This document shows, piece by piece, positions 5,279 through 8,550 of a stretch of 8,550 bases of DNA. Origin of the DNA: Dehalococcoidales bacterium (GTDB lineage Bacteria; Chloroflexota; Dehalococcoidia; Dehalococcoidales; UBA5760). How positions within the stretch are numbered: the first letter of the stretch is position 1; each line of letters starts with the position of its first letter. The notes under the pieces were generated by a model. It was not told the origin of the DNA. It made no database searches and worked only from the letters and a program-made list of their open reading frames with translations. The stretch lies in the NCBI GenBank assembly GCA_016931015.1, contig JAFGFP010000011.1, forward strand, positions 1 through 8,550. The letters run 5' to 3'. The position numbers were made by a program, and so were the translations under genes.

Positions 5279-6962
5279 GCCCTTCACCGGAAAGAAACTA
5301 TCTAAGACCCTTATCCGGTTCGGAAACAGCCTCGGCTTAAGACGCCGAAACGGGCACCGCTTTAAGGCGCTGACAACCGGCGGGAATAAGTCGCCCGCAG
5401 AAGCGCTGCGCGACTCCGAAGAGAGATGCCGCGGCCTGATAGACAACGTAACCCTGGGCATTCTCAGGTCGACGCCGGAGGGCAGAATCATCGAGGCAAA
5501 CCCGGCCCTGGCAGAGATCACGGGTTACCGCCGGGACGAGCTACTGTCGATGAACATCGTAAAGCTCTACGTCCACCGGAGAGACCGGCAGTCTATCCTG
5601 GAGGAGCTATTAAACGCCCGGGGCGGCCTCTCCCTTCAGCTCTACTGGCGGCGGAAGGACGGTCGCGAAATAGTGGTGTTGAACCGGGTTATTACCGTAA
5701 GAGACGACATGGGCCGGGCACTCTGCTTCGATGCCATGATTGAGGACATCACGGAACGGAAAATCATGGCCCGGGTGCTCCGGGAAAGCGAGGCTAAGTA
5801 CCGCACCCTGGTGGAAAACGCCAGCGACCTCATCTACATGATTGACTCCCGCGACCGGATACTGTCCCTGAACCGGGCCGCCGCCCGGCTCCTCGGGAAG
5901 AACGCCGAGGAGCTAACCGGGAGAAGGGTCTCTGACGCCCTCCCGACGGAGATGGCCACTCAGCTCACCGAGGGAGCCCGGCTTACCTTTAAGACCGGAA
6001 GAACCATCATCGCCGATACCAAGATAAACGCCCGCGGCAGCGAGATATGGACGAGCACCAGCTTCAGTCCGATTAGAGACGACTGCGACCAGGTAACCGC
6101 CGTAATCGGGGTAACCAGAGACGTAACCGAGCGGAAGCGGCTGGAGGCAGAGCTTCAGGAAAAGAACGAGCAGCTCGATGTCCAGAACGAGGAACTCCGG
6201 GTACAGAGCGAAGAGCTCATGGCGCAGCAGCACGAACTTATCGAGAGCATCGAGGAGACTGCCCGGGCAAACCAGCTGAAGAGCGAGTTCATGGCCAATA
6301 TGTCCCACGAGCTACGCACCCCGCTCAACACCATCATCGGCTTCTCTCAGCTCCTGAGAGACCAGGTGCCCGGCAAGATTAACCTGGAACAAAGGCAGTG
6401 CCTCGACGACATTCTGGAAAGCAGCCAGCACCTTTTGAACCTGATTAACGAGGTGCTCAACCTCTCCAAGATAGAATCGGACCGAACGGAACTCAAGCTG
6501 GAAAATATCGCCCTGGCCGAGCTGATAACGCCGCTGACCCGCTCCATGATGCCGATACTGCGACCCAAGCGGCAGAGCCTCGAGGTCGAGATAGCCGAAG
6601 ACCTGCCCCGGCTCCAGGCCGATAAAGGCAAGCTGGGACAGGTAATCCGTAACCTGCTGGCTAACTCGTCCAAGTTCACCCCGGACGGGGGGCGCTTGAA
6701 GATTAAGGCCGCCAGCGGTAACGGACGCCTAGAACTCAGCGTAATCGATAACGGCATCGGCATCAAGAAGGAAGACCAGGAGAGGATATTCGAGCCCTTC
6801 TGCCAGCTGGACTACACCCCGGGCAACGGGAAGAGCGGCACCGGGCTGGGACTGGCGGTGGTTAAAAGAATCGTCGCCAAGCACGGCGGGCAAATCCAGG
6901 TGGAGAGTGACTACGGCCGGGGCAGCCGCTTCACTATCAGCCTGCCCCTGGCAAAAGGGTGA
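5268..6962 (+). CDS. Soluble double-PAS sensor histidine kinase
   Basis: A 564-residue protein with no membrane span, so a cytoplasmic sensor. After a basic N-terminal tail (1-45) come PAS domain 1 (about 50-165, ending in DITERK) and PAS domain 2 (about 172-290, ending in DVTERK). A coiled coil rich in E, Q and L (about 290-335) leads to the dimerisation/phosphoacceptor domain with SHELRTP at 346-352; His347 is the predicted phosphorylation site. The ATPase domain has the N box (NLLANSSKF, 462-470), G1 DNGIGI (494-499), F box IFEPF (507-511) and G2 GTGLGLA (524-530), so it looks active. It lacks a fused receiver; two receiver proteins follow in the operon. The ATG overlaps the end of cheR by 11 nt with only a weak ribosome-binding site, suggesting coupling; a later start cannot be excluded. 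Ligand or cofactor of the PAS domains is unknown. Confidence 0.93.
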   Translation: MTGKPFTGKKLSKTLIRFGNSLGLRRRNGHRFKALTTGGNKSPAEALRDSEERCRGLIDNVTLGILRSTPEGRIIEANPALAEITGYRRDELLSMNIVKLYVHRRDRQSILEELLNARGGLSLQLYWRRKDGREIVVLNRVITVRDDMGRALCFDAMIEDITERKIMARVLRESEAKYRTLVENASDLIYMIDSRDRILSLNRAAARLLGKNAEELTGRRVSDALPTEMATQLTEGARLTFKTGRTIIADTKINARGSEIWTSTSFSPIRDDCDQVTAVIGVTRDVTERKRLEAELQEKNEQLDVQNEELRVQSEELMAQQHELIESIEETARANQLKSEFMANMSHELRTPLNTIIGFSQLLRDQVPGKINLEQRQCLDDILESSQHLLNLINEVLNLSKIESDRTELKLENIALAELITPLTRSMMPILRPKRQSLEVEIAEDLPRLQADKGKLGQVIRNLLANSSKFTPDGGRLKIKAASGNGRLELSVIDNGIGIKKEDQERIFEPFCQLDYTPGNGKSGTGLGLAVVKRIVAKHGGQIQVESDYGRGSRFTISLPLAKG

Positions 6963-6988
6963 GATGCTCGTATAAGGAGTGAGAGGCC

Positions 6989-7396
6989 ATGCCGCCCAAG
7001 ATACTAATCGTGGAGGATAACCCCCTGCACATGAAGCTGATGGAGATGACCTTAAGAGACAGGGACTACACCCTGGTCAAGGCGGGCGACGGCGAAGAGG
7101 CCCTGGCCCTGGCGGTAAGAGAGCGTCCCGACCTCATCCTGATGGACATCCGCCTCCCCAAGCTGAGCGGCTGCGAGGTAACCAAGCGGCTGCGAAAGAA
7201 CCCCACCTTCAGCGACACCCCCATCATCGCGCTTACCGCCCACGCTATGGCCGGTGACCGGGAAAGCGTCATCAAGTGCGGCTGCGATACCTATATCTCA
7301 AAGCCCGTCGATACCCGCCAGCTCCCCGCCGTAATCAGGGAGATATTACTCAGACGTAAGGGAGAACCCGCCGACGGAGACCACGGTGGCCAGTAA
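6989..7396 (+). CDS. Stand-alone receiver (CheY/DivK-like) response regulator
   Basis: A 135-residue single receiver domain without an output domain. The acidic pocket is Glu9-Asp10, the phosphoacceptor Asp53 (LILMDIRLP), the switch Thr83 (ALTAHA) and the conserved Lys105 (SKPVD). It resembles DivK-type receivers that pass on or tune phosphoryl signals. The last 15 or so residues are a polar tail beyond the domain. AAGGAG at 6974-6979 lies 9 nt before the ATG, and the kinase ends 26 bp upstream, so it should be phosphorylated by that kinase. Whether it acts as an allosteric output, a phosphate sink or a relay to the next regulator is inference. Its stop overlaps the next gene by 11 nt. Confidence 0.93.
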   Translation: MPPKILIVEDNPLHMKLMEMTLRDRDYTLVKAGDGEEALALAVRERPDLILMDIRLPKLSGCEVTKRLRKNPTFSDTPIIALTAHAMAGDRESVIKCGCDTYISKPVDTRQLPAVIREILLRRKGEPADGDHGGQ

Positions 7397-8093
7397 GATT
7401 CTGATTATCGACGACGACGCGCGCTTTACCAGAATGGTGGCCAAGATTCTGCGCTACCAGGGATACGAAACGCTCACCGCCGGCAGCGGCCAGGAAGGGC
7501 TCAGGCTTATGTATCAGCACCGCCCCGACCTTGTTCTGTTGGACGTTATCATGCCCCGGATGAACGGCTGGCAGACCTGTGAGCGTATCCGCGAGATGTC
7601 GGACGTGCCGGTAATCATCCTCACCGGTGACCGGGTCGACGAGGATGACGTCGCTTACGGGCTGGACCGCGGCGCCGACGACTACCTCATCAAGCCGGTG
7701 GGCAATAAGGAGCTGGCCGCCCGGGTGCGAGCCATACTACGGCGGGCCTCCCTCTCCCCGACACAGTGTTTGAGAGAAGGCGTCACCTATGACGACGGCC
7801 GCCTCGGCGTCAATATCGCCCGGCGTCAGGTTACGGTAAACGGCAAGCGGGTCAGGCTCTCGCCGAGAGAGTTCCGTCTTTTCAGCCTGCTCATCGAGAA
7901 CGCCGGCCTCATCCTGAGTCATCAGCAGCTATTGGAAAGGGTGTGGGGCTGGGAATACACCGACGACATCGACTACGTGCGTATCTATATCTCGCACCTG
8001 CGCCGTAAGATAGAAGCGGAGCCCTCCACCCCGAAGTACATCCTAACCGAGACCGGCATCGGCTACTACTTCCAGAAGCAGTCCGAGTATTAG
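7386..8093 (+). CDS. OmpR/PhoB-family response regulator
   Basis: A 235-residue two-domain regulator. The receiver (1-120) has Asp9/Asp10/Asp11, phosphoacceptor Asp53 (LVLLDVIMP), Thr80 and Lys103 (IKPVG). The C-terminal winged helix (about 132-230) has the LSPREFRLFSLL start (158-169), the recognition helix 'DYVRIYISHLRRKIE' (196-210) and the wing 'ILTETGIGYYF' (219-229), where the usual VRG is ETG. It should bind direct-repeat DNA as a dimer when phosphorylated and control transcription; targets are unknown, though autoregulation through the dyad at 4296-4362 is possible. The GTG start at 7386 is chosen because it begins directly before the conserved first strand and overlaps the receiver gene by 11 nt, suggesting translational coupling. 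It is the last gene of the operon. Confidence 0.94.
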   Translation: MASKILIIDDDARFTRMVAKILRYQGYETLTAGSGQEGLRLMYQHRPDLVLLDVIMPRMNGWQTCERIREMSDVPVIILTGDRVDEDDVAYGLDRGADDYLIKPVGNKELAARVRAILRRASLSPTQCLREGVTYDDGRLGVNIARRQVTVNGKRVRLSPREFRLFSLLIENAGLILSHQQLLERVWGWEYTDDIDYVRIYISHLRRKIEAEPSTPKYILTETGIGYYFQKQSEY

Positions 8094-8094
8094 C

Positions 8095-8136
8095 AAAAAG
8101 CCAGCCCTTCCGAGTCGCTACGGCCCTCAGGCTGGC
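8095..8136 (-). terminator. Intrinsic terminator after the tRNAs, also at end of the + operon
   Basis: GCCAGCC (8100-8106) pairs with GGCTGGC (8130-8136). On the minus strand the stem is followed directly by TTTTT (8099-8095), a good terminator about 10 nt past the tRNA-Gly CCA end. On the + strand it starts 7 nt after the OmpR-type stop and is followed by CCTTATTTA, so it may also work, more weakly, for the signalling operon. Confidence 0.65.
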
Positions 8137-8145
8137 CTTATTTAC

Positions 8146-8220
8146 TGGAGCGGAAGACGAGATTCGAACTCGCGACCTCTTCCTTGGCAAGGAAGCGTTC
8201 TACCGCTGAACTACTTCCGC
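8146..8220 (-). tRNA. tRNA-Gly (GCC)
   Basis: A full cloverleaf on the minus strand: acceptor GCGGAAG (8220-8214) pairs with CTTCCGC (8156-8150), discriminator T at 8149, and CCA encoded at 8148-8146. The D arm contains AGTTCAGCGGTAGAA, the T arm GTTCGAATC. The anticodon loop is TTGCCAA with anticodon GCC at 8186-8188, reading GGC and GGU. It lies downstream of tRNA-Leu on the same strand and is probably cut from a joint precursor. Confidence 0.97.
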
Positions 8221-8243
8221 GCTCCACCGGGGGTAACTCTATA

Positions 8244-8281
8244 CCGGCTGGCCGCTACCCGGCACTACCGATACCAGCCGG
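8244..8281. repeat. 8-bp inverted repeat in the tRNA spacer
   Basis: CCGGCTGG (8244-8251) and CCAGCCGG (8274-8281) form a perfect stem with a 22-nt loop between the two tRNAs. It is not followed by a T-tract, so it is more likely a processing or spacer structure in the tRNA precursor than a terminator. A near direct repeat (GGGGTAACTC, then GGGGTAAACTC at 8280-8290) flanks it. Confidence 0.5.
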
Positions 8282-8293
8282 GGTAAACTCACC

Positions 8294-8381
8294 TGGTGCC
8301 GAGGGGGAGATTTGAACTCCCACGAGCTTGCGCTCACTAGCCCCTCAAGCTAGCGCGTCTACCGTCTTCCGCCACCTCGGC
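8294..8381 (-). tRNA. tRNA-Leu (GAG)
   Basis: A class II tRNA on the minus strand with a long variable arm (GTGAGCGCAAGCTCGT region). Acceptor GCCGAGG (8381-8375) pairs with CCTCGGC (8304-8298), discriminator A, and CCA encoded at 8296-8294. The anticodon stem is CTAGC/GCTAG around the loop TTGAGGG, anticodon GAG (8344-8346), reading CUC and CUU. The T loop is GTTCAAATC. It starts 31 bp after the stop codon of the partial upstream gene, so read-through from that gene may supply some transcription. Confidence 0.97.
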
Positions 8382-8412
8382 CAACCTACCTAGACAATAT
8401 CTCTTAAAGCTC

Positions 8413-8550
8413 TTAAGGAGTCAACCCGAGCACCTGGTCGCCGGTCTTACCCCCCATCAGGGGGTGGATATCGAACTTTACCACCCCTACCGGCACCCCC
8501 TTGACCGCCTCAGCCACCTTAGCCGTGCCGATGTTACCAAACCCGGCGCA
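8413..8550 (-). CDS. C-terminal fragment of an unidentified protein
   Basis: An open minus-strand frame enters from the right edge and ends at TAA (8413-8415), giving 45 residues. It starts 'CAGFGNIGTAKVAEAVKG' and ends 'HPLMGGKTGDQVLGLTP'. The protein-like composition (alternating hydrophobic strand 'VPVGVVKFDIH', helix 'TAKVAEAVK') and GC-rich third positions support coding. I do not recognise the family. The gene runs in the same direction as the two tRNAs 31 bp downstream. Confidence 0.6.
   Translation of the reverse strand, partial: CAGFGNIGTAKVAEAVKGVPVGVVKFDIHPLMGGKTGDQVLGLTP

Noticed and set aside
8146..8381. tRNA genes as an integration site
   Set aside because: No integrase, no repeated tRNA 3' end and no change in gene content is seen nearby in the window.

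Overview
The window is a moderately GC-rich bacterial chromosome segment made of several short transcription units on both strands. No gene fixes the taxonomy. The mixture (a sugar-type binding protein, an SDR and SnoaL-like pair, membrane-anchored InlB-B-type repeats, and a soluble PAS histidine kinase beside CheR) is compatible with Chloroflexota, perhaps Dehalococcoidia. That is a low-confidence inference; a placement search with the SDR, kinase and tRNAs would settle it.

Left region (1-2181, + strand). The 3' end of a type 1 periplasmic-binding protein gene is followed by about 350 bp without a gene. This gap holds a set of mutually exclusive hairpins and a possible promoter with an overlapping palindrome. 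Next come an NAD-type short-chain dehydrogenase and a SnoaL-like (NTF2-fold) protein, 30 bp apart and probably co-transcribed, ending at hairpins.

Middle region (2202-4260, mostly - strand). A 68-residue HicB-like orphan has its own TTGACA/TACAAT promoter. A 425-residue membrane-anchored protein has a basic cytoplasmic N-terminus, one membrane span, three repeats at exactly 72-residue spacing and a beta-rich C-terminal domain. Upstream of it is a small unit: a strong consensus promoter, a C-terminal SDR remnant of about 35 codons, and a clear intrinsic terminator. It would give a transcript of roughly 230 nt with no intact gene.

Right region (4296-8093, + strand). From a promoter flanked by an 11-bp dyad runs a signalling operon: a CheR-type methyltransferase gene broken by a single in-frame TAA exactly between its two domains, a soluble double-PAS histidine kinase, a stand-alone receiver, and an OmpR-type response regulator. 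Two of the three gene junctions are 11-nt overlaps. The likely flow is signal to PAS domains, kinase His347, receiver Asp53 of one or both regulators, then transcription. What CheR did here is unclear, because no chemoreceptor or CheB gene is present.

Right end (8095-8550, - strand). An unidentified C-terminal CDS fragment is followed by tRNA-Leu(GAG) and tRNA-Gly(GCC), both with encoded CCA, and by a terminator that also lies just past the regulator operon.
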